Notes: generated by a model not told the origin, from the letters alone. A stretch of 64,000 nucleotides of DNA from Sphingobacterium sp. HMA12 (GCF_002933815.1 NZ_BEYR01000003.1:1-64000); one strand, 5' to 3'; shown: positions 15,931-26,621, counted from the stretch's first letter. Program-made: numbers and translations.

Positions 15931-17151
15931 ATGCAGGTTTTTAGGTCTCTCCATTATAGAAACTTCCGTTTACATGTGATAGGACAAGCAATTTCCCTAA
16001 TGGGAACTTGGATGCAGCGGATAGCGATCAGCTGGCTGGTGTATGAGCTGACAGGCTCGGTGTTCTGGTTGGGGTTCGTTCAGTTTATTTCCTTATTGCC
16101 CTCGTTGGTAATGTCCCCATTTATCGGAAGCTTCGTCGATAAACACAAAAAATATAAATTGGTGTTATTGACGCAGATCGGCCTGATGATACAGGCTGGT
16201 GTACTGACCTTGGTAGTTTACCTCAAATGGGAGAGCGTCTTGTGGCTCTCGGTACTAGGACTCATACAAGGGGTCATCAACTCGTTTGATGTGCTCGGTC
16301 GGCAGTCGTTGATGATGTATCTGGTCGGCGACCGCAAGGATCTGCCGAACGCCATCGCGCTTAATTCGACCATTTTTAACGGTGCACGGATGCTGGGCCC
16401 TGCTATTGGGGGGATTTTATTGAGTACCTATGGCGAACTGGTCTGTTTTGCCCTGAATTTTATCAGTTTTGTGCCCGTCATTATTACCTTGTTGATGATG
16501 CAGGTGGATGAGACCAAGGTACAGCTCAGCAAAGGGAGCAACTGGGAGGGACTGGTCGAGGGATTTCGCTACCTCAAACGTTCACCACATATTTCTTCCC
16601 TGATTATTATTATGACGTTCTCCAGTTTGATCGTCATCCCTTATACCTCGCTTTTGCCGGCCATAGCAAAAGAAATGTTCCATGGAGACGAACGTACGTT
16701 CTCCTGGTTTGAAAGTGCTGCTGGACTAGGTGCCATGATCGGTGCATTTAATATGGCCCGCCTGAAGTCAGGGACTAACCTGCGTTATCAAGTAATGGGG
16801 GCCGCGGCACTGATGGGACTGGCCTTACTCTTCCTGGCGCATTCAAGCATGTTGCAGATGGCACTCGTTTATGTTATGCTGGTTTCCTTTGCGATGATGA
16901 TGCAGAATTCTAGTATTAACACCTATATTCAGACACATGCCATACCAATCTACCGGGCACGGGCGATTTCATATTATGTGATGGCCTTTCAGGGGATTTT
17001 TCCGATAGGGACATTGATGATTGGCTCCCTGGCAAGCTACTATGGCCTCCGGACAACCTTATACCTGATGGGCGGATTGGGAATATTAATAGCCATACTC
17101 TATTACACCTATCTGCGGATGCATATCCATAAAAGGCTTTTTAAATTCTAG
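15931..17151 (+). CDS. MFS transporter, EntS-like
   Basis: 406 residues from ATG 15931; a longer TTG-initiated frame is unlikely because the MFS domain starts here. Twelve hydrophobic helices are visible. The opening FRSLHYRNFRLHVIGQAISLMGTWMQRIAISWLVYELT and the loop FVDKHKKYKLVLLTQ are typical of the MFS_3/EntS-like exporters. The substrate is unknown; siderophore or drug export is known for relatives. Its TAG stop overlaps the stop of the convergent protease gene in a single CTAG. Confidence 0.88.
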   Translation: MQVFRSLHYRNFRLHVIGQAISLMGTWMQRIAISWLVYELTGSVFWLGFVQFISLLPSLVMSPFIGSFVDKHKKYKLVLLTQIGLMIQAGVLTLVVYLKWESVLWLSVLGLIQGVINSFDVLGRQSLMMYLVGDRKDLPNAIALNSTIFNGARMLGPAIGGILLSTYGELVCFALNFISFVPVIITLLMMQVDETKVQLSKGSNWEGLVEGFRYLKRSPHISSLIIIMTFSSLIVIPYTSLLPAIAKEMFHGDERTFSWFESAAGLGAMIGAFNMARLKSGTNLRYQVMGAAALMGLALLFLAHSSMLQMALVYVMLVSFAMMMQNSSINTYIQTHAIPIYRARAISYYVMAFQGIFPIGTLMIGSLASYYGLRTTLYLMGGLGILIAILYYTYLRMHIHKRLFKF

Positions 17152-17591
17152 TGACTCTTAATTTTTCGGTCACGTAAGCGTAATGTCTGCTTGGCGTAAT
17201 CAATGACAGCACCATAGTCGGCAAAAATATCACCGCCTAGTACACCGATCACCGGTTCCAGCTCCATTTGCCCGTAGGCGTAATTGATGGAGCTTAAATC
17301 CAATACCGCGGTTTTCAATTTATTGATTCGCCATGTACCGATATACAAGCTGGGGATTTCCATTGTAAAACTCTCCATGGAGTTGGTACCGAGACCTGTT
17401 GAAAGGGTTTCCGATGGTTCCAACAGTAATTGATCTTCCAGAAGGTGGCCCATTTGGGTTTTGTCAAATACGGTTTTGGATGCTCCCGTGTCGATTACCA
17501 TCTTAAAACTGCGTTCATATAGCGTTACATCAACTAGAATATGTGTTCCTTGTCCCTGAAGGTCCAGAAGTTGAAAAGGTACTGTTGTCAT
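17148..17591 (-). CDS. Retropepsin-like aspartic protease
   Basis: About 147 residues if it starts at ATG 17591; ATG 17603 or an upstream start at 17678 are possible. The single active-site motif is MVIDTGASKTVFD, with the flap region LSTGLGTNSMESF and a second half VIGVLGGDIFADYGAVIDY, as in the clan AA single-domain proteases that work as dimers. There is no signal peptide in the short form, so it may be cytoplasmic. A TATGTTTG box at 17597-17604 lies so close to the start that the mRNA might be nearly leaderless. Substrate unknown. Confidence 0.78.
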   Translation of the reverse strand: MTTVPFQLLDLQGQGTHILVDVTLYERSFKMVIDTGASKTVFDKTQMGHLLEDQLLLEPSETLSTGLGTNSMESFTMEIPSLYIGTWRINKLKTAVLDLSSINYAYGQMELEPVIGVLGGDIFADYGAVIDYAKQTLRLRDRKIKSH

Positions 17592-17704
17592 ATTTCCAAA
17601 CATAGCCAAAAATTTAATTAAAAAAAACTTTGGCGCAAGCTTACTGCTCCTTTGAACGTAAAATCCGGGATGCAGCATGAAAAAATGATCGGCAAACCAG
17701 ACAT

Positions 17705-17738
17705 AAAAAAGGCCGTTATTCCAATAACGGCCTTTCCA
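17705..17738 (-). terminator. Terminator of mdh
   Basis: A 13-bp stem AAAGGCCGTTATT / AATAACGGCCTTT is followed on the minus strand by a run of U. It lies about 20 bases after the mdh stop. Confidence 0.88.
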
Positions 17739-17756
17739 TTCGCTGCTGTATGTTGA

Positions 17757-18695
17757 TTACAACGCGTTTATTTCTTTTAATACATTATTCATGGTACGTA
17801 CCGCATCGGCACTTTTGCCGAATTTTTCCTTATCCTCTTCATCCAGTTGCAGTGGAATAATACGGTCCCATCCTTTTTTGTTGATAATGACCGGAACACC
17901 GAGATTGATATCTTCCTGACCAAATTCACCTTCGAGGTAAACGGAAGCAGTAAACAATTTACCTTGGTCACGTACAATGCTTTCGACCACTGCAGCGGTA
18001 GCAGCTCCCGGCGCGTACCAGGCAGAGGTGCCGATAAGGCTTGTTAAAGTTGCTCCACCAACCATTGTCTTATGCACAATCTCTGCCTGTTCTTCGGCGG
18101 TTAGAAAGTTGCTGACCGGAATGCTGTTCCACGTGGAGTGCTTGATCAGCGGAATCATCGTGGTATCGCCGTGACCACCAATGACAATAGCATTGAGGTC
18201 CGCGGCTGAAGCATTTAATTTTTCACTCAATTGATACTTGAAGCGTGCGGAATCCAATGTTCCACCCATTCCGATAATCCTATTTTTAGGCAAGCCACTC
18301 GATTTGAGCGCGAGATAGGTCATCGTATCCATTGGGTTAGAAACAATGACAATAATGATATCCGGAGAGTGCTTTACCAAATTCTCTACAACCGATTTAA
18401 CGATATTGGCATTTGTTCCGATCAATTCCTCGCGGGTCATTCCCGGCTTGCGGGGAATACCTGAGGTAATGACAGCAACAGTAGAGCCCGCAGTAGACAG
18501 ATAGTCATTGGTTACCCCTTTGATCTTGGATTCAAAGCCCAGTAAGGCTGCCGTTTGAGCCATATCCTGCGCTTTTCCTTCCGCAAATCCTTCCTTGATA
18601 TCCAATAACACAATTTCCTCGGCGACATTTCGACGGATTAAATTGTCTGCTGTAGTTGCGCCTACAGCTCCAGCACCAACAATAGTTACTTTCAT
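17757..18695 (-). CDS. mdh: Malate dehydrogenase
   Basis: 312 residues, LDH-like type of MDH. It interconverts malate and oxaloacetate with NAD in the TCA cycle. The Rossmann motif is VGAGAVGATTADNL (residues 6-19), with Asp32 at the end of strand 2, which favours NAD. Substrate arginines are Arg82 and Arg88 in IPRKPGMTREEL, and the catalytic His175 is in IGGHGDTTMIPL. The Arg82 position identifies malate rather than lactate dehydrogenase. It is monocistronic. The 231-base interval upstream (18696-18926) shows no clear promoter. Confidence 0.95.
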   Translation of the reverse strand: MKVTIVGAGAVGATTADNLIRRNVAEEIVLLDIKEGFAEGKAQDMAQTAALLGFESKIKGVTNDYLSTAGSTVAVITSGIPRKPGMTREELIGTNANIVKSVVENLVKHSPDIIIVIVSNPMDTMTYLALKSSGLPKNRIIGMGGTLDSARFKYQLSEKLNASAADLNAIVIGGHGDTTMIPLIKHSTWNSIPVSNFLTAEEQAEIVHKTMVGGATLTSLIGTSAWYAPGAATAAVVESIVRDQGKLFTASVYLEGEFGQEDINLGVPVIINKKGWDRIIPLQLDEEDKEKFGKSADAVRTMNNVLKEINAL

Positions 18696-18926
18696 ATGTA
18701 AATTATTTGTTTTTTAAAGGCCATATGGAATATCCAGTCCATTTTTACGAATGCTTGTACTGTTTTTCTACATGGATATTTCATGAGCATTTATGTGGAT
18801 TAGTAAATAATGCTTGAATTTAACGAATTATTGTCAGTAAATCAATCAATTTCACCGGAATAACTTGATTTTTCAACGTCATAAAATGATAGTGGTTGAA
18901 ACATGACCTAGAGATGTCGCCTGAGG

Positions 18927-21233
18927 CTAGAATGGATAACCAATAGCCAGATTGAACATCAGGTTGTCTTTCCGCCATTGCGAACTGCCGAAATCAATGT
19001 CCTTAAATACCCAGCGTTCCCCTTTTGGTAGGTAGGGAATACGGAAAGGAATTGAAAAATCAGTCCGGATGATCAGGAAAGTAAAGTCGAAACGCAAGCC
19101 AGCGCCACCGCCCACAGCAAGTTCATTCAAAAAGTTCTTGCTGAATTTCGCACCGGGCTTATTCACATCTTCGCGTTGCAGCCAGACGTTACCCGCATCA
19201 ATAAATGCTGCCCAATGTACAAAACCAGCCAGCTTAGCCCGGTATTCGGTATTCAGTTCCAATTTGATATCACCAGTCTGGTCTGCATAAAATAAACCAT
19301 TGCTCAATTTTTCCGGAGCAACCGTTCCGGGACCGATAGCGCGGGCACCAAAGGCGCGGATACTGTTCGGACCACCGACATAATATTGTTTCAAATAGGG
19401 TAGGGATCGCGAGTTTCCATAGGAATAACTCAATCCAAGACTTACCCTGGAAGCCAGTTGCGAATTCTCTGATAATTTAAAGTAATGTCTTCCATCACCA
19501 CTTAATTTAATATACTGGGAGAAGTATGCGTCAAATAACTTGAAAGTCTTGCCTTTATTGAAATCCGCACCTTTGATTAAGCCAAGGATATTGCCCGAGA
19601 GATCCAGATTACCTTTGAAATAGAATGTATTTTTCAGGTGCTGCTTCATTGTATTCTGAAAAGTGAAGTTGTAATTGGGGCCAATCGTAAACTGTGGGTC
19701 GATCGCATGCCGTAAAGCGGGGATCGTATCCATTTGCTTTTGATAATTTTCCGAAATACCTTTAGGTTGTACATAGGTAATTTCCAGCAAAGCGAGATCA
19801 TGCTGCTTTTCCTCTGACTCTTGCCAGATATAACCATAATCCAATGCAATAGAATTCAGTGTATATGCTTTACGACGGTTGAGGAACTCGTATCGGCCCT
19901 TCACATAGGTCTTAGGAATAAAACGGCGTGAAGGATTAATATGGCCAAAAGGAGAGAGTATCCTCGGAAAAGTTACTGTAGCTTCCATTCCGTAGCGGTA
20001 ATAACTGGAATTTAGATCCGCATTTCCACCCGTCTGTGTTTCATATCCGCCAAAGACATTGAAGCTCAATTGCTCTGCACCCTTAAATGCATTGCGCAAC
20101 GTCCAGTTGACGTTGACCTCTGTACCATTGTAGACTGATGCCATTTTGCCCAATAGTTCTACCCGTAATGATTTTTTGGGGAGTGGCGTTAGATAATAGT
20201 ATACATCCAGTGCATTAGGTACTTCCTTACTATCCACAAAGTTGTTCTTCACAAATTTCCAGCTGTTCAGGTTCACCAAATGACTAATCGTTTGGTTGTG
20301 CGCAGTACGGTTGTAGGTGTCACCTGGTTTGAAGAAAATATGGTTTGCGATAACGGGCTTTCGAAATGTATGATTACGATCTATAAAATAGTAGCTGCTG
20401 TCAAATAACTCTGCATTTCGGGTCGACCGCTGGTAGCCCGAACTGGTCTCTGTGTAATTCGGGAAAATATAAATTTTATTTATTTTAGACGGAACTTTCG
20501 CTTGCGCAGGGGTCTCTTTTTTCACCGTAACGTACATATCGACCCTGTTATTCCGGTGTGAACTGTCTACTTGTACAAGAATATAATCTGGACTAAAATA
20601 ATAATAACCTTTATTTTTAAGGTCATTGTCAATACGATCACGCTCATTCAGCACAACATCCAGACTGTAGTTTTTTCCTACCTGCAGCAGGCTTTTATCC
20701 GAAGATGAACGAATATCCCGCCCCAGCTGTGTGCTGCTGTCAATGTCAAATTTGACCGATTGAATTCGGTAGATCAGGTTAGGCTTTGCTGTGTAATTGA
20801 CAGTTGCTTTTTTCTCTTCAACCAGCGTATCTGATCTGACCTCCGCATTGAAAAAGCCGATATTCTCCAAGCGGTTTCGTAAAAGGTTCTCGTTATATTC
20901 ACGGTTGACATCACTCAACAAAACCGGCTCTTCGCCGATTTTCTTGAAGAACCTTTTGATCATATTTTTATTGGCAGAATCACCGGCCATATTATTAAAA
21001 TATAGCTTGAACGGAACGCCCGCCAAACGTTTATTAGGTTTGGGCATCAAAGCGGATTGGAGATAGGTGGAAAGCTTTTCCTTATTCTCCTTTGAAATGG
21101 TATCCGAATCGATGGTCACATTACCTTTGACATATAGGCTTTCCCCTTCTTTCAAATTCTTCGTGGAAGAACAGGAAGCTATTACTGTCGCCAATGTCAA
21201 TATTCCGATAGCAAATCTCAGTTTAGCTCGCAT
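18927..21233 (-). CDS. Omp85 (BamA/TamA-like) outer-membrane protein with lipobox
   Basis: 768 residues from ATG 21233, which has an AGGAG site and overlaps the end of tamB by 11 bases; ATG 21257 is an alternative. The N-terminus MRAKLRFAIGILTLATVIASC ends in a lipobox, so the mature protein should be a lipoprotein, unlike classical BamA. POTRA-like repeats fill roughly residues 30-330. The C-terminal barrel shows the Omp85 signatures YYVGGPNSIRAFGARAIGPG and GGGAGLRFDF and ends LAIGYPF. Pairing with tamB points to a TamA-like role in envelope assembly or lipid transport. Confidence 0.88.
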   Translation of the reverse strand: MRAKLRFAIGILTLATVIASCSSTKNLKEGESLYVKGNVTIDSDTISKENKEKLSTYLQSALMPKPNKRLAGVPFKLYFNNMAGDSANKNMIKRFFKKIGEEPVLLSDVNREYNENLLRNRLENIGFFNAEVRSDTLVEEKKATVNYTAKPNLIYRIQSVKFDIDSSTQLGRDIRSSSDKSLLQVGKNYSLDVVLNERDRIDNDLKNKGYYYFSPDYILVQVDSSHRNNRVDMYVTVKKETPAQAKVPSKINKIYIFPNYTETSSGYQRSTRNAELFDSSYYFIDRNHTFRKPVIANHIFFKPGDTYNRTAHNQTISHLVNLNSWKFVKNNFVDSKEVPNALDVYYYLTPLPKKSLRVELLGKMASVYNGTEVNVNWTLRNAFKGAEQLSFNVFGGYETQTGGNADLNSSYYRYGMEATVTFPRILSPFGHINPSRRFIPKTYVKGRYEFLNRRKAYTLNSIALDYGYIWQESEEKQHDLALLEITYVQPKGISENYQKQMDTIPALRHAIDPQFTIGPNYNFTFQNTMKQHLKNTFYFKGNLDLSGNILGLIKGADFNKGKTFKLFDAYFSQYIKLSGDGRHYFKLSENSQLASRVSLGLSYSYGNSRSLPYLKQYYVGGPNSIRAFGARAIGPGTVAPEKLSNGLFYADQTGDIKLELNTEYRAKLAGFVHWAAFIDAGNVWLQREDVNKPGAKFSKNFLNELAVGGGAGLRFDFTFLIIRTDFSIPFRIPYLPKGERWVFKDIDFGSSQWRKDNLMFNLAIGYPF

Positions 21234-24200
21234 GATAACTCCTTTCCTCATCTTCATTTTTAATCGCTGTCGTTCTAATCGTATCTAAATTTGTTTTTGG
21301 ACCAGGATTTTTTGGTGCATTTTTACTGGAGTCCAATTCTTGTTTACGTTTTTCTTTTTCGCGTTCTTCAATACGTTTTCTATACTCCGGACTATGGAGC
21401 ATCAAACTGTCTCTAATAACAGTACGGACACTGTCCCGATAGACCGAATCTGTTTCCATCCGTTCCACATTGAAGCGTTTTCTAAATCCTTTGCTATCGG
21501 TATCATAGTACTCTCTAAGTTTTTTAGAGCTCATCCAGATCTCTTTAAACTTATTGTAATCCATATTGATAATAAATCCGATACCGGTCTCTACATATTG
21601 CCCCTGAAGGGTCACCTGGTATTGGTTTTTACGATACATACGGGCAAAATAGCGGCCATCTTGTGAAAGTTGGTAATCCAATTGAATATCTCCGGCAATA
21701 TTATTGGACGCTTCTCCGGGCCGGGTATTACCTTCCACTTCAAAATTGGAACCAATAGTAATCTTTAAACGGTCATTCAAAAGCATTTTTGAGACGCCGA
21801 TATTTAGATCTGTTCTTGTCTGTCCGGCACCGGTAGCATAATCTTCCTCAGAGGTCAGGTTGAAATCCAATTCTACACCAGTAATCAATTCTGAAGCGAG
21901 ACGATTCAGCTGACCGCTCAAGAATGAACTGATACTATTTCTAACGATGGCTTCCGTACCACCACCACCGGATAAACTTTCAAATGGATTCGTCGACATA
22001 AATCGTCCCAATACAATGAGGGAGAACACCTGTTTGTTGAGTTCAGACGGATTTTCACGGAGGGTAGTCAGCGCATTGTTTACCTTGCTGACCACATCTT
22101 GAGAGACAATAGAGTTATTCTCATCCAGATCGATATCAAAACCTAATTGTGGCTGGAAGAGCTTGTCCGTAATTTTTAGTAAAACATTGAATGGGACACG
22201 TTGTTTATACAGATTTGCATTTTCAGATCCCAATTGCGTTGCCACCAATTCTAAAGTCGGCGCTTTGATTAGATATGCTGCTGTAATATTCAGCCGTGCG
22301 TCCAATGGATCTCCATTCCAGGTAATCGTACTTCCTTTTTGGAAGGTGAAATCCTTTTTCACGGGGCCAAAACTAAAGGAATAACTTCCTTTATCTACAG
22401 TAAATGTTCCAGACAAGGTAATCTTGCTGCTGGCATCTATACCGGCGTTTAATTCAGCCTGACCTTGAATGTTAAGGGCATCTTGCGATCCTGCATCTAA
22501 GAGTATCTTAAATTTAGCCTCTTTGTCTGTCTGTAGATTCAGATCCACATCTATCCCTGTCAATTTTGTAACCGTCATAGAATCCAATTTGGCAAATACA
22601 TTCGCACGGGTGGTATCGCTCTTATCCACAAATTCTACGACCCCCTTACGGTCAGCGATCCCTGGATTCTCATTTGGCATGACAAAGGTAAAATCGGTAT
22701 CGTCAAGTACTTTGATTGTTCCATCGACTACAGGCTTGTCCAGATTTCCTCTGATCCGCAGATTGGATGTCAGGTACATCTTACCATAGAACATGTCGTT
22801 GTCCGTCTGGGTTGAGTTGAGCACCTCAAAATTATCGGTATTCACATTCAGATTGAAATCAAAATCAGTGTAGGTTTTTGTGTCGATCGAACCCGTAACT
22901 TTGGCGATATTTCCTTTTTTGTCTTCCAATGCAAATTTGGGAAAGCTAATGCCACTATTATCAAAATGCACCGTCTCGTCTTTTGCTTTGAAAAGGGCAT
23001 TTAACATAGCAATATTGAATTGGGCATCTTTAAATTTCACGTCACCATCTATACGAGGTTTCGAAGGTGAGCCTGTAATTTTCAATTGACCTTCCAGGTT
23101 TCCTTTCGACTCTTTCAAATAACCCAAACTAAAGGCTTGTACGGTTTGCATGCTCAATGGTTGGATATCCAATGTGAAATCCAGACTGGATTCTCCGTTC
23201 GGTGGACTAATGAAATCACCGTTTAATACCACATTATTGCCATTTTCACTGATACTAACATTTGCGCTATAGGTATTTTCTTTTTCGTTGTTGACTTTAA
23301 TATTCACATTTCCAACGGTATCTTTCCCAACATAGAATTTATCGATGAGCAGATCCGAAACAAATACTGGACTACTTTCCAGGCGTGATATTGTTGCCTG
23401 GCCGTTGATGCCGCCCCCTAGATCCATGATGTCGCTTTCAAGCATTTTGCTTAGGGTCTCGATACGGAAATTTTTAAAGGAAATATTAACCGGTGAATTT
23501 AAGACACTGTCTTGTGAGGATATACTTAATTCTTGCCCTTTACTGCTCAGGACAAAATCTTTTGCCTGAATACCTGTACTACCAAATTTAAGTACATTGG
23601 CCGGATTTACGTTCCATTTGTCGTAGTTAAGCATTAAGCCATCCTGATGGAGATTGAACACAAATGCACCGTTAGCTACACGCATATCTCCACCCAAATG
23701 ATACTGTTCTTTCTCCTTTTTATCTTTTATCCACAGGCCAAAATCCAGGTTATTCTGTATCACAGAACCACTAAATACCGTATTGACAAGTTCGATATTA
23801 CTGACCTTGATCTTATTGATCAAAGCCGAGTAGTAAAGTGTGCTGTCCAGGGTATTTACATCCAGGGTAACGTTGTTTATCTCTGTTCCATTGTAGACTA
23901 TTTTCGGCGCATCCAATTTGGCCAATATTGTTTTCGTAGCACTATTGAACATTCCATCCAGTGTAATATCTTTCATTTCGGTCAATTCCGGGACAAAATC
24001 CTGTACAAATTTAGTACGGGTCAGCTGCGCTGAAAATTCGATATTCTGTGGTTCATAAGGTGGTACCTTGACAGGTTTTCCGGGTTGGTAATAGACCTGC
24101 AAAATATCTTGAACGGCATTCGGTAGTTCTAGTATCTTATATTTCCCGACCAAGTGGGCATTGAAAAATGAAGATTTTAGCAGTAGCAAATTTCTCGATG

Positions 24201-26514
24201 TATCCGATTTTGCAATTAGGGATATGCTATCCAGGGAATAGTAAGCTTCGTTATAGGCGATGGAAGAGTTGGTGATATGTGCCTCCCCATTGAGAAAGTT
24301 TGGATCCGCCGAAGTAAAATGCCCGACCATCTTACCGTGGTATTTGAAATCGTCGGCCATCAGCTTCAGATTTTTCAGATTGATGGTATCCACCTGCAAT
24401 TCAAAATCTACCTTCGGATAAGTGGATTTCATATCCGCTGTAGCGTCGAGTTTCAGCTTAATATTGGGATCCGGACTCACTACTGATGCTTTGATATCAC
24501 CTTTATCGGCAGTCAGGTTCATGTCGATATTCTGATACCGATAGCCCATGGCGTCCATACGGTTTACTTTGCCATCGAAATTGGCGACCAGTTTCTTGGG
24601 GTCTGTTCCATGTCCTTTTATTTTTCCTTCAAAGGAAAGGATGCCTAATGTACTGTCCATTTTCATGATCTTGCCAATATCAAAATCACGGATGCTAACA
24701 AAAGCATCGTAGGTTGTATCTCTGCCCGCCATACTGACTTTACCGTCAAATTTAGCTGTACCCTTTTCCGTCACCAACGAAAGATTGGTGTCAAAAGCAG
24801 TCATGCCACCTTTAAACGTTCCTGTTAGTCCGATTGTATTCGGCAGTTCGATGCTGCTAGGTAGCATGGACTTGGCAACGAGTTTTTCGATATCGGATCG
24901 ACCTGTCGTTAGTTTTTTCAGATTAAGATCCATGGACATCTTATTTACGTCCGGTAAACCTTTGAGTCGCATACTGGCGATAACACGTGTATTGGATAGC
25001 GTCTGGAAATCAATATTGGGAATATTTAGGTCGTTGAGTTTACCTATGACACGGCCATCAATATTAAACTTTTTATCCATCAACGGCTTCATAACCTGCA
25101 TGGTATCCAAAAAGGGAGCAAAGTAGTAAATGTCACGCATATCGACATGGCTCTTTTTGACGGTTGCATTGACATAGATCAGTTCCGGCTTTTTGCTAAT
25201 GATATCCAGTGAAGGATAGGTGACTTTGAGGTAATCGCGAATAAGCGTGCGCGGTGTTTCCGCGTATAGGTTTTTAATTTCCGCCCCTGTATTCGTATAC
25301 TTAAAGTCGCCTTTGAGCTGTTTGATGACCAGACCGGAGTGATCGGAGGCAGTCAGCTCATTCAGTGATCCGCTGATCGAATCGGCACTGTAATATAGAT
25401 CCGTCAGATTGGTTTTTATCCCCGGAATTTTAATGTTGAAATAATCAAAGCCTTTCATGCGGGCCTGATTGTCATCCCGATAAGCCAGAGCAGTATTATT
25501 GATCGTGATGTCTTTGGCAGAGACGATCCACTTGATCTTTGTGGTATCCGTTGGGGCATTGCCCGTAGGCGTAGGCTGCGTTTTCTTCGCTATTTTTCCA
25601 AAGAGCACCTCATTGTCGGAGCCATCGAGGTGGATGGTTTGAATATCAACTAGCTCCTTGTTTAAATCAATCTTGTTGATATCTGCTCTTAGATTTTTGA
25701 TGTTAAACTTTGTTTTAAGCGAGCTGGATTGATCCTCATAGCGGACAAGGATATTGGCAAGGTCGGCAATTTGTATTCCCACATCTGGAAGAAGGGTCGT
25801 GGTCTGTGCGGTTTTGTCCGTAATGCCAAAGTCTTTGACGGATGGAGCGGTGCCGTCCACGACAGGTTTCCATTGTTTTACGGTTGCACTCAAGCCGTCT
25901 ATTTTTACCTTGGGCAGATTGAAGGCCATGTTTTTGGTCAGGTCAAACTTCTTGATATTGGTATTTAGCGTACCCAGATAAACATCAGCACTGGTTCCGA
26001 TCACATCGTCAGCATAAACGATATGAAATTTATCCAGTTTTATTTTATCGAGATTAAAGAGTAGGGCCGAAGTCGTATCGGCAGTAGGTTTGCTCTCCTT
26101 TTCAGAGCCAAATGCTTTGACGATATAATCGAAATTAAAGGAACTGTCCGGTAACGTTCTTCGAATTTTTGCGGTGATCCCCTCCGCTTCGATACTTTGG
26201 ATTTCTACAGTGTTTTTCAGTAGTTTGAGCATGTTGATATCCACAGCAATGCTTTTTCCGGCAACAAGCGTATCCTTGCTCTGATCTTCCAGATAGATAT
26301 CCTGTAACACTAATTTTTTCGGAAAATCAATATTGATATAGCCGATTTTTACGGGAGTACCTATTTTTCCTTCGACATAATGAGTTACTTTTCCAGCGAT
26401 ATAGTTCTGAACGGAAGGTAGTCTGATTAAAAATACAACTAGAATAACCAGCGCAATTATTACTCCAATAATCCACAATATTGTTTTAAAAGCAATTCGG
26501 GTAAATCTGTTCAA
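21223..26514 (-). CDS. TamB-like translocation/assembly module protein
   Basis: 1763 residues, longer than E. coli TamB. A single N-terminal helix (LWIIGVIIALVILVVFLI, ~15-32) anchors it in the inner membrane. The following region is AsmA/TamB-like (YIAGKVTHYVEGKIGTPVKIGYI), then a long stretch of repeated beta segments that would form a lipid-carrying groove, and a C-terminal DUF490/TamB domain (FSFGPVKKDFTFQKGSTITW). A charged tail of about 60 residues ends it. The only possible start is a TTG; there is no in-frame ATG before the anchor. It is coupled to the Omp85 gene downstream. Confidence 0.9.
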   Translation of the reverse strand: MNRFTRIAFKTILWIIGVIIALVILVVFLIRLPSVQNYIAGKVTHYVEGKIGTPVKIGYINIDFPKKLVLQDIYLEDQSKDTLVAGKSIAVDINMLKLLKNTVEIQSIEAEGITAKIRRTLPDSSFNFDYIVKAFGSEKESKPTADTTSALLFNLDKIKLDKFHIVYADDVIGTSADVYLGTLNTNIKKFDLTKNMAFNLPKVKIDGLSATVKQWKPVVDGTAPSVKDFGITDKTAQTTTLLPDVGIQIADLANILVRYEDQSSSLKTKFNIKNLRADINKIDLNKELVDIQTIHLDGSDNEVLFGKIAKKTQPTPTGNAPTDTTKIKWIVSAKDITINNTALAYRDDNQARMKGFDYFNIKIPGIKTNLTDLYYSADSISGSLNELTASDHSGLVIKQLKGDFKYTNTGAEIKNLYAETPRTLIRDYLKVTYPSLDIISKKPELIYVNATVKKSHVDMRDIYYFAPFLDTMQVMKPLMDKKFNIDGRVIGKLNDLNIPNIDFQTLSNTRVIASMRLKGLPDVNKMSMDLNLKKLTTGRSDIEKLVAKSMLPSSIELPNTIGLTGTFKGGMTAFDTNLSLVTEKGTAKFDGKVSMAGRDTTYDAFVSIRDFDIGKIMKMDSTLGILSFEGKIKGHGTDPKKLVANFDGKVNRMDAMGYRYQNIDMNLTADKGDIKASVVSPDPNIKLKLDATADMKSTYPKVDFELQVDTINLKNLKLMADDFKYHGKMVGHFTSADPNFLNGEAHITNSSIAYNEAYYSLDSISLIAKSDTSRNLLLLKSSFFNAHLVGKYKILELPNAVQDILQVYYQPGKPVKVPPYEPQNIEFSAQLTRTKFVQDFVPELTEMKDITLDGMFNSATKTILAKLDAPKIVYNGTEINNVTLDVNTLDSTLYYSALINKIKVSNIELVNTVFSGSVIQNNLDFGLWIKDKKEKEQYHLGGDMRVANGAFVFNLHQDGLMLNYDKWNVNPANVLKFGSTGIQAKDFVLSSKGQELSISSQDSVLNSPVNISFKNFRIETLSKMLESDIMDLGGGINGQATISRLESSPVFVSDLLIDKFYVGKDTVGNVNIKVNNEKENTYSANVSISENGNNVVLNGDFISPPNGESSLDFTLDIQPLSMQTVQAFSLGYLKESKGNLEGQLKITGSPSKPRIDGDVKFKDAQFNIAMLNALFKAKDETVHFDNSGISFPKFALEDKKGNIAKVTGSIDTKTYTDFDFNLNVNTDNFEVLNSTQTDNDMFYGKMYLTSNLRIRGNLDKPVVDGTIKVLDDTDFTFVMPNENPGIADRKGVVEFVDKSDTTRANVFAKLDSMTVTKLTGIDVDLNLQTDKEAKFKILLDAGSQDALNIQGQAELNAGIDASSKITLSGTFTVDKGSYSFSFGPVKKDFTFQKGSTITWNGDPLDARLNITAAYLIKAPTLELVATQLGSENANLYKQRVPFNVLLKITDKLFQPQLGFDIDLDENNSIVSQDVVSKVNNALTTLRENPSELNKQVFSLIVLGRFMSTNPFESLSGGGGTEAIVRNSISSFLSGQLNRLASELITGVELDFNLTSEEDYATGAGQTRTDLNIGVSKMLLNDRLKITIGSNFEVEGNTRPGEASNNIAGDIQLDYQLSQDGRYFARMYRKNQYQVTLQGQYVETGIGFIINMDYNKFKEIWMSSKKLREYYDTDSKGFRKRFNVERMETDSVYRDSVRTVIRDSLMLHSPEYRKRIEEREKEKRKQELDSSKNAPKNPGPKTNLDTIRTTAIKNEDEERSYHAS

Positions 26515-26621
26515 CGTATAATTTGATTTAAGTATCTATTAATAAAAATTAAAACGGAAAAAAGTTTGTAAAGTTTTTCAGATATTAAGTTATATCCCCG
26601 CCACTTCAACAAACTAAGATA

